64,000 bases of DNA, from contig NC_135121.1 in assembly GCF_050908995.1 (NCBI RefSeq), forward strand, positions 5,766,001-5,830,000, given 5' to 3'. Below the pieces are notes generated by a model, which was not told where the DNA came from, made no database searches, and worked only from the letters and a program-made list of their open reading frames with translations. Below are positions 47,258 through 59,600 of this stretch, piece by piece. The stretch's first letter is position 1; every line of letters begins with the position of its first letter. The stretch comes from Andrena cerasifolii. Taxonomy: Eukaryota > Arthropoda > Insecta > Hymenoptera > Andrenidae. A program made the translations under genes and the position numbers.

Positions 47258-49110
47258 TTTTAACACCCACTGTTTTCACTGTACTCGAGACGAACGAAAT
47301 CGGGTAAAAAAATTACGAGTATCGACACGCGAAAGCGGGACAAGTGCTGTTTACACCGTATCTACGATTGGCGTTAAAATTATGCGCAACAGACGCTTCT
47401 CGCACTTCGACAGCTCGCTGGGGAATAGCCGTATTTTCGTCAGTCCACCCAGGCTAACTTGGATGCGCGCGCACCTTCCCCGTAATTTACTCAGAACCGA
47501 CCGTGTTCATCGCAGAACCACGGGTTTTTAAATTGTGTTATTTTCGAAACAACAAAATGTATTTTTAAATACACCTAGCATTGAGATTTACACAATCTGT
47601 TTATATCGTTATTATTGCTGTAACACGTTTATGTGAGACGTTAGATTTTAATTGTTATTAATTTTGGTCGGTAGGTTAAATTTTAATTCTTACTATGTCG
47701 GATAATGTTTTAAATGTCGCCATCTTGTATTTTCATTATTCGAATAGCTACATCAAGTTATAACTTTAACAGCAAATCATGTAGTTGTAAATATTTAATA
47801 TGATTGTGTTAAATGATCTCGTTAAGTGAATACAGATTACGATATTATTTTTTTTCTTAATTCGAGGGTTTTGTGAGTAAGAGTTTAATTAATGATATTA
47901 AATAAATTCTCGCGTAAAGCGATTCGAATTTTTATTTCAGTTTTGGCTGCTTTTGCTTACACAATACTGCGAACAATTTGTTTAAAGAAATTAGATTCTT
48001 TTTAACACTTTGAAAAAAATTAATTATTTCTGGGATCTTCTATTCTTTGATATAATTGAAAATTTGTGGAATTTAAAGCGAATATGCTTGTTTTCAACAT
48101 ATTAGACCATGATAAACAGATCAAGGTCTGTCACGTATCTATGTAATATTGTAATCCAATATAAACCACATAGAAAATATGCATATTTATTACATATATG
48201 TATGCTTTAATGAAATTGATAATCCGTTGAGTTACAAAGGATTGAAGATAGTCTTCCCTTAAATTTATAATGAACATAGTCTTCAACAAAAATAATGATA
48301 ACTGGAATTGTTTAATCCTGTCATGCTATGAAATTAATGTATACATTCGAGTCATTTATGCCTGTAGAAAATATTCTATATTTTTAAAAAGTTTCAATTG
48401 TCTCCTAGAAATTGTAATAATCTTTGTAAAGGGCAAAAAATATTTATTTTCTTTATTTTCATTAATGTGCTGATCTAACTTTTGCCGATTTTTTATTACT
48501 TCCTTTGTAATTAACATCATTAACGAAGCAAGAGATAGTTAAATAAAGAGGCTATTAAGTATAAATAAATTAAGAAGCTGCTTTACAAAATATGCATGTT
48601 GATAATATCAGGTTTGCCCTAAATGTATTCTTTGCAATTCCTTGTACACACGAATATGCCGCATTTTTTTATATTGAAAAAACATTTGTATAGTTGAGAA
48701 AAATTTTATTTTACTGTGAAAAAATAATATTACTTTATTTCAATTCATTATTAATGTGTTCAGCTCTCAGAAGAGCTTCTCGTTTTTGACGTTATTAATT
48801 AAAAAAATTAAATGCACACATATTTACAGTAATATTAACTGGGAATCTATAAAATTAACCATTTGAAAATTTCTAATCAAGCACTGTATATTGGTATCAC
48901 TAATAACACCAGGAGACTGTCCAGAGATATGTAGACAACAATGAGCTAGCAAATGGAAGAATGTGTAATTATCTAGTAGATCCTAGAAATTATTCTTATT
49001 ACAGAAGACTTGAGTTACCATTTCTTGTTCAAACAGAACACTGAGCTATGAATTATGGACGTTAAAGTTCTGTGATTAAATTCTACTTATTAAGACTGAA
49101 AATTTTCAGG
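47258..49110. other. Upstream of tetraspanin 1; no gene seen
   Basis: The first 250 bp should contain the minus-strand tetraspanin 5' UTR and promoter, but no core element was certain. The 127-codon plus frame (47148-47531) is antisense to its first exon and lacks any domain. 47560-49110 is AT-rich and featureless. Confidence 0.4.
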
Positions 49111-52100
49111 ATACTGTTACAAACAGTTTGGTGGAGCACCAACCGAGCGCGTCTGCAGGTGGTGGATATGAGGACGGTCCGAATATTAAGCGGCTCCCCA
49201 ATCGTCGCTGACTGGATCACCAATCCAAGGTGGAAGTAATCGTGCCGAGGGATGAATGGCACCGGGGTTACGGTGCCACGAACGATGCCCTTGGTGTATC
49301 AGGCGACTCCCCATTGTACCTAGCCTTATCCCCGCACAGTAAGCTTTGCGGGGGCGGACCGAATACCCCCTGCTTACGCTTGGGAAAAACATGGACCATT
49401 CTAAAGAAAAAAAAAAAGAGACTGAGGCCATGGAGGGGACAAAAGAAGAGAAGGACCCTTTGAAAAGGGACCATCACCTCCGCACCCGACGGATGCCAAC
49501 ACAGGGGGATCCCAGAGATCAGGGAGGAGTCCAAAAGGATCATCATTGGGGCTCTGAGGGATCAGCACTTAAGACAGTCGGTGTGGCAGAAGAAGACACC
49601 AGAGTGAAGCAAAGGAGGATTAGGAACTGAACCTTAAAAAATTCGGGTATGTCTGTGCCGGGGGTACGGACGGGTCACGTGAATACGTCTACATTGTCCA
49701 CCAAGAGAATGTCGCCAGGATGAGGAAAAAAATCAAACGTACAAATAATTACTGTGCTATAATTTTATTGATCATAGGTCTGTGATATGAAAAGTAGGCT
49801 ACAAATGGCATACGCGATACATCGAGATTTCTGGTGAACGTTTAATCAATACAGGTACTGCCTAGAGTCGTTGGAGGAGTTTCAGTATAAGAGAGGTTGA
49901 ACTCGCCGAGCATAAAGTCGCACAACGTGCGGTCTCGCGACATTCTTGCGTTCCTGGCGCTGCTTAACTCGCTCATATGGGGTTTCATGGGTATCACTGA
50001 TGAGACGATCTTTCCAACCGTGTACGATTTCTATATTTCGACTTGACTTTTTGTCGAGTATAGTCCGGCATTGTGTTGACTTTTGTTAATGTTTAACTTC
50101 AACTCTGTACAACCTGGCCATATCTATTCGTCGCTAATGTTTTATATAAGGAATCGATAGATCTCGACGATAGCTGTCGATTGAAACTAAAACGAGCGTC
50201 GTAGCTTCACCGAGTCAGAAGTTATACCGCGTGGAAGTTTCCAGACGCGGCAAAAGGAACCCAAAATGGTGGCGCGCCTCCCTCCGCCGCATGCGATGCG
50301 CCACGGTCCTCACTTAGTGCAACAAATTCTTTGATCCTTTGGCTATCGAATGGTGTAAATGGATTTTGGATGTAGACCATAGATTCGACGCTGCAATGCG
50401 AAACTGTATCCCCAAAGTGTGTTATCATCAGGTTTTCTGGAATGTCTCCCAGTATGGAAGCAAATTTAAAGACGTATTCGCGTAAAAAGGGACAAACTAT
50501 CTTTCCCGGAGCGTGTGTGAGGGTGGGCGACACTGCAGACACGAGGGCTGCAGGATGCATGAGCCTCTCGTAGATCAACTTACAGCACTGCGAAGCGGCG
50601 ACGGAACTGCTCTACCGCCGCATAGTGGTGCACTGTCTAATGACAGACATGGTATTCATACAGGAAGCCTAGATAATCAGGGGTCGTGTAGAAGTACTTA
50701 ACATGAAACTGGGCGCGATAATACGCGGGACTGGAGACCCCAGCCCAATGACACGCGCCTATGCAAGTAGGAGACTAAATGCACTGAGACGGGGGGATTC
50801 TGCACTGAGGACCTGACAGTGGTCCTAGTTAAGCTAAATATTGGCGAGAACACGGAGGCAGTCGTACTCTGCTTAGAATATCTGCCATATGACTCTGAAG
50901 GACCTCCTGCAACGAGGGAACTCAGAGCATTAGTAGAGGCATGCAAGAACAGGGGGCTGCAGGTGGTGGGGTGCGACACTAGTGCGCATCACATCGTATG
51001 AGGCAGAACTAATATTAATAAGTGAGGGTGTGACGTCCCGGCCCCACCACGGGATCGCGACATAGTGTCCGCCAGCGTCACCAGAGATCTAATCTTCCTA
51101 ACTCTTTCTCACAAGTCCTAACTTCCAATCTCATTCGTATGTATACAAGTTCCACGTTATTTCCTCTTAGTTCCTGTGTGTGTCTAGGGCAGGGGCTATA
51201 GCCCTACTGATGATGAGTCTGGCTGACGGTCCCAAGACGAAACGCACCTCTTTTTTTACTCCTTGATCCTTCAACGCCAATCCACCCGTCCCGCGCAGTT
51301 ACTCCATTGCGGCGTAACCGGCCAGCCTTAGGGATTACGGCTACGTCGGAGGCGACGGGGCAAGAAGAACTCCCTTCTCATCCAGATTGTCCAGAACGGT
51401 CCGGCAATTCTGGACGTGTGACAAGGGGATGAGTGGTTCTGAACAGTGGCTGCAAACCCAAATTTGTTACCACCAGAATGCAGGAATCCAAGTTAATCGA
51501 TATTAACTATTAATATAATGGCTCCGGAAAGGTAGCTAAGCAATATAGGTTTGGCAAGTGGCGAAGGAGGCGATTCTCTCAGACCGCAGATTAACCGAAT
51601 TCAGACTGGTGTAAGACGCGAACTGCGACTCTATAGAGAGGAGCTACAAGGAAGGCTCAGGGAAGGTTGTGGACACCAGAACATGGGAGGGGGGATGGAG
51701 GAACCTGCCGAAGAACTCAGACTGCGATCATCCAGTCGTATGAAGTGTCATGTCCGGCCGAGCAAAGGAAGAACAGCAGAAGGGGGTATCCTGGTGGGAC
51801 AAGGAGCTGATTAGACACAGAACCAGAACCCGAAGGCTGCTAAACAGAGCCATGAGGCTTAACACGAGGATCTCATTAGAGAGCATCGAAAAGGTGGCGT
51901 GGTGGGATTTCTGCCAAGAAGCCGAGGCCTTACCTTTAGGTCTTCGTATCCGGGCCTCCTCAAAGCTTGAACAGCCGCAGGCTCCCCGATGAAGGGTTTA
52001 TAGATGACCTCTAACATATCCTGGAGGGAGCACCTGATTGAGATCACTTCCCAAGCTCGGTGGCCATACAGCAGGGATAGCCAATGAAAGGGCTGAAAAC

Positions 52101-53235
52101 TGGGAGAGGGGCTAAGGGACTGAGATATGGCCTCCAGCGTGATAAGTCAGGACATGCTTAAATGGGTTGTCTACTCATTTAAAAGATATAATACTTGGGA
52201 GTGGACGGGAGAAGGAAGAGGAGAGGACGGGGCAGGTGAAATATTTGGGATTAACCTTACATGAGAGGCTCATGTAAAAAAGCTACATCGTGAAGCAAAC
52301 TCAGAAGGGGCTCATCACCTACTGGACCTGCAGGAGGATGTTTAGCAGTACATGGGGACTAAAACCATGGGTGGTCAAATGAATCTACGACGAGGGCAAC
52401 CCACAGGAGGACAATGAGCAAAGCATCCTCTCGTTATAAGCACGTGGCTCAGGGCACGTCCTGGCAAATGACCGCCGACATTATGTCGCTGAGGACTCGC
52501 CTGGGAATCGTCTTGACTACTGGTTAAGCGCTCGACGAGCCTCGAGCCGCGTGCCTATAACGAGAGTACACATATCATTTCGCCCTGCTAGAGATAACTG
52601 GTGCGTTTTCTACCATACCAATCCTGGGATGGAGGTCTTGCTGGACCTGGCGCCTCGGACGTGGTTATGGGGGGCGGAATCAGGAAGGCTGCCCTAAGAA
52701 TATACTTTACGCGAAGGTGGGAAAGTGCGGTAAATAGGCACACGGCGATCCTACAGGAGGTAAGGGACTCTCACGAGTTTCTGAACAGCGAGGGAGACCA
52801 ATGTGCTGCAGCCTACCGCGTCCAACATAACTTCGACGTTCGTTTCCCAAATAGGAAGGACTGGGAAGAGAACGCGGAAGAACTACTCTCTCCGGAGAGG
52901 GGGGCTCATTTGATACACGGATGGCTTCAAGACCAAAACCGGAACCGGAGCCGGGATATGGGAGAAGAAGCCCAGGGTGGAAAGATCCATCGCCTTGGGC
53001 TGATACATGGCTCACACATGGATCTTTCAGGCGGAAGTGCAAGCTATCCAGACTTGTGCCATTGAATCTGGACAGGGGCTACGAGGGCAAACGTATCTAC
53101 AGGGTGTTCAAAATTCAGGGACTTCCCGGAACACGCAATATCCTGATGTAAGAAGACATCGAAAAGTCCTTTACCCTTTTGGGATCAGAGTCTTCGTTCT
53201 CGAGATATTAACAGTTGAATATTAGCAGTCGAACT
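49111..53235 (+). pseudogene. Degenerate non-LTR retrotransposon (I/R1-like group)
   Basis: Three pol regions can be read in order on the plus strand through many stops and frameshifts. Endonuclease lies at 50574-51050 (NLQHCEAATELL at the start, YLPYDSEGPPATREL, then GCDTSAHHIV). A reverse-transcriptase thumb-like piece containing STWGLKPWVVK is near 52340-52390. RNase H is at 52910-53110 (TDGFKTKTGTGAGIWE, then FQAEVQAIQTCAIE in another frame). A charged stretch at 49380-49630 may be an ORF1 remnant. An RNase H domain places it in the I-group of LINEs. It cannot be active. Both ends are approximate; no target duplication was identified. Confidence 0.8.
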
Positions 53236-53706
53236 TAGGGGCCACGGAACTATTACGTTGCTCAGCTTCCATGCTCGGTTCTGACCCGGAACCCAGAGTC
53301 GCAGAGAGGTCTCCAGCTCCGAGCGGCTCTTTGTGCACCTCTGCTCTACGTGTATGACCAACTTGTCTGGGTTCTCTAACTATACTTGACACCACCAATG
53401 GCAAGGACGACAACAACCCATGGTGGTGTTAGGCAGGGCTGGGGAACTTCTCCGCCGGGAGCCGCACGAGCCCCACTCTCAGTCAGCCGGTTCCCCCACT
53501 ACCAGCAAAATTAGCTTGGTATGTAGGATCGGGAGCCCGCGCGGCTCTCGAGCCGCCAGTATAGAGTGTAGGAGGCTCCTACTAAGAGCCAAGTAGGTAT
53601 GGAGGGGGGCCGTTCTCCTATGGCTCAACGGAGCAGGAAAGGAGGGGAGGCCGTCGCCAGCCCCGGTGTAAGGGATAGGGATACACCACTACAGTTGTTC
53701 ACGCTA

Positions 53707-54084
53707 CAGTATTTCCTCGTTAGCGACTCGATTTTGTGTACACGATACCGACTCTTCGCTATCCCCACCACTTTTGTCTCGCTCTTGCCCGGCGAAAGCT
53801 GGAGCGAGATGGAACGAGAGCGAGCGAGAGGCACTGAAAGCGAGCGAGGACGGTACGAGACCGACGACGCGTTGATGTTTTGTCTCGCTCCGTCTTTCGG
53901 ACGCCTGACATTCTGTCCTTTGCGCTTGCGACCATCGCGCACGCTCGCCGCGCACGCAGTGTTCCATCTCGCTCCCCCCTCCGGCCAGAAAGAAGCGAGA
54001 AACGAACACTCGGAATTAGGGTTCTGTTCACGATACCGACTCAACGCCGGTCCCGACCAGCGAGTCGCTAACGAGACAATACTG
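53707..54084. mobile_element. 378-bp GC-rich MITE, TSD TA
   Basis: CAGTATTTCCTCGTTAGCGA is inverted as TCGCTAACGAGACAATACTG with two mismatches, and CACGATACCGACTC appears on both inner sides. TA flanks it. Its GC content and palindromic interior produce the long opposing open frames of 215 and 189 codons in this interval. Confidence 0.8.
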
Positions 54085-54299
54085 TATATGGGTGAGCCAT
54101 TCCTTTGGCGACGGGCCTTTACCAATATCGGCTGGAAACAGCCCAAGCATCGCGGCGAGCCTGCCTTTCCTTTTGGCAAGGGTCCTGAGGTCACATGGCG
54201 GGCAAACCATCGGTCTGCACTACTCCAAACACTCTCTGTACTTTAATTTTTAGCTGTCGCGAGCCACGAGACTCTGTCTAAACTGATGAAAATCGGTAG

Positions 54300-56611
54300 A
54301 AATGTGCGTTTCACATGTAGGATTATTATGTTTGAAATGGTGTTCGGCTCGGGGCCCGGGTCAGCACTCTGAGACGCACCCTAATAGAAAGACTCATAAC
54401 ACGGCCCTGAGTATGCACAAGGCACGCTCATTCGACGGCTCTGCACGTTACGCTTGCATCATGGCGAATAACGGTGTAATTTTACTATCGATCACTCCGT
54501 TTTTGTCAAGCAATCCACAAACCTTAAATCTCTAATCTTGTGCAAGACTCTTCATTTCTCTGATGCAAACTGAACAGCGAAGCTGAAAACAGAATAGAAT
54601 GATATTCAATGGAATAATTACTTTATGGGAAAAGTTGTATTTTAAACATTTCATTATCTATAAGGGACTTTTTCTTTTCAATTATTTCGTTTCTATGTTT
54701 CTGCGATGAATATATTGACACGATTTTAAAAATAATTCAGTTGTTAAATGAAAGTACACTTCGAAGTACATGATTATGTAACTTCAAATGTATTAAAATT
54801 TCTTTATGTTATATAATACTCCTCAATTATTTTTAAACTTATTATTACTTTTAATATCGTTATCTTCACCGTCTATGAAAAATGATTATGCCAGTTTAAT
54901 GTTTTATTCGCACCCAATTTTAAAAATCATCATGTTGTAATTCTGAAATAAAACGTAGAAAACTGGCAGACTGTAGTTGCAATATGATGATCCGTGTTCA
55001 CGGTTAGGTTTGTCCTTACAATCTGTTAACATTGATTCTTTGCATTATAATAGGGGCGATGCACCGAGCGTCACCTGTTCCAATCGAATACGTTACTCGC
55101 TGTACGAATGTCGTCGATTTTAAATTATTTTGGCTTCTGTCTACCGTCTACAAATGACAGCATTTAGTGATCGATAAAACCATCACACATTGTACACAAA
55201 TGTTATTGTACAATTATTTCAAATATAGATAAATCTAAATTAATTACAAATTTTGAAATTCATTCTTAATCCCACTTTCTACGAAAGTAAGAGCGTGAAA
55301 GTAAAATAATAATATTTTAATAAATTAAATAATATATAATAATATTTTTTAATAAATTATTATTAATCTAAATTAAATGCCATTCCGAGAATAACGCAAC
55401 TACAAAAAAGTGATTTTTCAGGAAAAAATATATTAGACGTTATATATACGTCGTTATTGCACTGGAACGGCGATATACAGAAAAAATCATGAATTAATTG
55501 TTACATTTTTGTCAATAATCTTGACATCTTTTTTGCAGGTTTGTACTTCGTAGCATTTTTATTTTTCGTGAAATAAAATTGGGGAGTCCACAACTGTAAG
55601 AATAAATAAAAGAATAATGAAGTAGGTGGGTACTGTTTCTCAGAAACAATTGACTTGTTTTAAGTCGATTTGAACATAACCTATATTCCGCCATATTCTG
55701 GATGGTTATGCTACGCATGTGCAGCTTGTACAAAGAAGATACTGCGAACTAACATTTGTCATCTTGTGTTATTATTAATTTTCAGCTATAATAGCAATTG
55801 TTACTGTAAATTACTACTATACAAACAGATATTGAATATTAAATCATTTTGCATTTAAATTTGCATTAGCTGTTCAATACTGCAATGGATAACCTTTATT
55901 TCTCGTTGTTGAATGAAATATTGAATTTCATTAATTTATCGACTAAACTATACAAGTATGAACATACAAATAGACAGTACATTTTATAACAGAGTACACA
56001 CACTTATTCTCACATAATTGGTGCGGAATTTCTTCATTTGCGGTATTACACCTGCCCTCAGTTATTAACTAATTTTGTGAACATAATATAATCGTATTAC
56101 ATTTAAAATGCAGTGCTAATATCGCAAAAAAAATTATTTAACATATTTTACTTCAGTAAAATTTTATTTAAATGCGACAAATAATGCGTAGCCAAAGGAA
56201 TGCATGCAACTTTTAAATCTTACAAGTAAATAGCTTCGATCTTAGGTTTAAAAAGTTTTACGTCCTTATGATTATTCTTATAATTATGACCGTAATAAAA
56301 TGCAAAAATGAGATAAATAATAACTGTCAGAATAGAAGAGTTGGAAATAAGAAAAAAAAAGGACGAAATTTTCGGTTGGTAACCTTTGAAATTTTATAAC
56401 CTTGGCTGAGAGTATTACTGCTGCGCATGCGCCTGGACACGCAGCCACGCGATAACTGTCTAAAAGTAGTGAATCGTCGTAGCAATGCTCTCGGCCGGTC
56501 TCTGCAATTTTTTGGAACGCTGCGAAAACGAGTAGAAATATAACGCATCCATCAATTTTAGTTTCTGCTTGATCACCGAGTCGTATTGTGTTTGATTGCA
56601 AGTGAGACAGA
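54300..56611. other. Upstream of tetraspanin 2; no gene seen
   Basis: Mostly AT-rich. The last 250 bp before the start codon (56400-56611) are richer in GC and CpG, fitting a promoter/5' UTR. The 130-codon minus frame (56284-56676) is antisense to this and to exon 1. Confidence 0.4.
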
Positions 56612-59600
56612 ATGGTTAACCCTATGAAACTGCCTCTTGGCTCGCGATGTGTCAAATATCTGATGTTCGTGTTCAACCTGCTCTTCGTTGTAAGTAATCT
56701 TCATTTTTTTAATATTATTTTCTCGTCGCGAATGATCTTTTAAAGCCACCAGTACGCTATTTACCTACAGATTTCTACAACAATCTTATTTCGTCATGCA
56801 AATTTATACGTCGTATTTACATTGAGATGGGGGAAAAACTTTTACCTCGGGTAAATTTCTTATTTTAAATGTTTTCTTATCGGATCACCATATGGAGAGC
56901 GATCGATTTTTCCTTAATTCCTGCGTCGTATTTTTCTTACTTTTTTTTATTTATTTTATACGGATACTTCTTCGAACCAGATACATATTTAGCTGCCATT
57001 CAAAATTTTCATAATATACTGCAATTATAAATATTAGGTTTCGTCTTATTTTCGCTATACAAATATAAGTTTATCAATTCTTCCATCTCCTATCATGTTA
57101 ATGCAGTGTTAACCTCCATATAACCTAAGTAACATCACAATTATTGATGTAGAATCTTACGAATGATACAGAAGCAATTGAAATACAGTACTGTTGTAAA
57201 TAAAATTTAGATTGGTACATAGCTAAATAGCTAAGTAGCTATTGACAGATGTTTGTCAGCGTAAATTGATCCGTTTTCCCCTGTAGATCAGTTTATGCGT
57301 CATACATGGATCGGATATATCGATGCAGCTACATAGGTTATATGCATGCGTACACACTTGCGACGTTTTCTTGTTCGCAAGTCAAACAATGGAGATGTTT
57401 GAAGTAAGCATGTCGTTAACGCATTACTAACGAACGATTCTGCTTACGCCTTTTGTTATCCAATGCTTTTCGACTTCTACGTCAACTTTAGAAGTACAAG
57501 CATAAATACACACGTACACGTAGTAGCATAGATTTCTAAAATAATCTTTGTTTTGTCTTTCATTCACTTCTTTCACACTTACGTTTTAATTAAGAGATAC
57601 GAAACATTCGTTGGTCACATGCCGGATAAATAAAACATTCCACGAGACATGCCGCAAAAAGATAAATAAAACATTCCCTTTTTTGTATGGAATTTTTTTT
57701 TTTTAATACAGTTTTATTGATTTTTTTTTGTTCTAAATGGAAAAGTGTATCATGGAAAATGTGACAATTTTAATTACAGTTTTCTGTAGAGTATTTGTTG
57801 AATTAACGACACTTTCGTCGTGACGATAAAGTACTATTAATATCAGGGGCAAAGGGGTTGACCGGAATATCATAATCAGTTAAAATTTGTATTAATATAA
57901 GGGGTCCAAAGATATGTGTTATCGAATGCTAAACATTGTCTTTTAATATAAAAAAAGCATTTCGCTGCGGACAGGATTCGAACCTGCGCGGGTAGAACCC
58001 AATGGATTTCAAGTCCATCTCCTTAACCGCTCGGACACCGCAGCAATTGAAATTAGGTTTCATTTTAAGGAATATATACTGCGTATGTATTCGAAATTTG
58101 AAATAACCGTTTGTACGCGATGTTACTTTATTATTTGAACTTTTTCCATTCGTTTGCACGTATTGGATTTGTTCTAAACCAGAATAATATTCCATATCAG
58201 GAAAATTAATGAGATTTAACGTAGCTTCTAACAAATATTTAAGAATTGGACTTAAATTCTTTAAAAGTGTTCATTGGGGGATTCATAGGGGAACCCGTCA
58301 TTTTTAACTACGCATATTTCGACCAATTCGAAAATCAGTGTTTCTGTATATTTACATAATATTCTAACAGTCCCTAATAATTAAACTAATTTGTCTAAAC
58401 TAACCGGGTTTTCTTGAACATTATTTCGTTTTAGCCTCATTTTCCCCCGCCAGTTGGTAATTGGATTCAAGAGCTTTTAATCTCATTTTCCCGATACAAT
58501 GTTGATCCAATTTAAGATGTAAACAGGTTTAGCCGATTTTGCTCGCACAGTGCTTTAAAACAAAGCGCCGGTATTTATTCGAATTAGTAGCAATAAATAT
58601 AAGTTGTGAGGGTAAAGCAAACGCTTGGAGAAAATCTGATGAGTGGAAATGTTTATTTATAAACTGTAATATTATATTTCATGAACTGTTAACTGAACAC
58701 CAATGAATAGGTATTAAATATACATCTTGATCATAAATCAACAAGCAACATGAAAGTAGAACTGATTTATCCTAATCAAGTAAAATTCTTAACCTGAAGT
58801 TGAAAATGTTGCCGCTTTAGACGAGTTTTACGCTTAGTGAAAATTTGATAATTACATTCCTCCCAAAGAAGAAAATTTTTAAATTGTGGAAACATTTGGG
58901 ACACTATTGTAATATATATTATGTAGCACAATATATATTGTGTAGCATTTATTGTAGTAAGCTACTGTTTTTGTCATTTTTAAACATAAATTTCAAAATG
59001 CATACAGGACGTTCTTGTCTAAATAATTATCCAGTTAACAGGGTCAAATCCAAAGTTTTAAAACCATTAAACAAATTGAAATCACTAATAAAAAAAATTA
59101 AGTACATAAAACGTTTAGCAGTTTTTTTATTTCTTATAAAATCAATTTTGCATAGAATGAGTCACACAAGTTGATTCTCTCCAATGTTGATAAAAAATCG
59201 TTTTAGATTTCTTTTATCTCAGTTAAGGTAATTCAGAGAGGCCTACAAGCTCATTATAGCATGTATATTTTTAATGTGATTCTTTTTCAATTTTTTAAGG
59301 CTGTTTTTGATTTTTGAGTCGAAATTCTATGATTTATTTTTCTCCCATATTTTAACAAGTACAGAGACGGATGCAAATATATTTTTCATCATCTGAACCA
59401 ACGATATACCTAGTAGAAGTTATTCGAGGAAGGCTATTTAAAAAATTTTCTATTTTGCAAGTTGAATTCAAAATGCTGATCTGTTAACTGCAATGCACTT
59501 AGGTAGACCGCAATTATTCACAATTGCGCGAGATATAAAATTGCTACAATTGGCCATTGCAGTTAACCCTAGAGTGGGCATATCGCGATTTGGTAAACAG

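Noticed and set aside
53435..53480. hAT left end CAGGGCTGGGGAACTT
   Set aside because: No matching inverted right end or 8-bp duplication was found downstream.
53599..54246. Opposed long open frames (215 codons plus, 189 codons minus)
   Set aside because: They overlap a GC-rich palindromic TA-flanked element. Stop codons are rare because of base composition, and no domain is visible.
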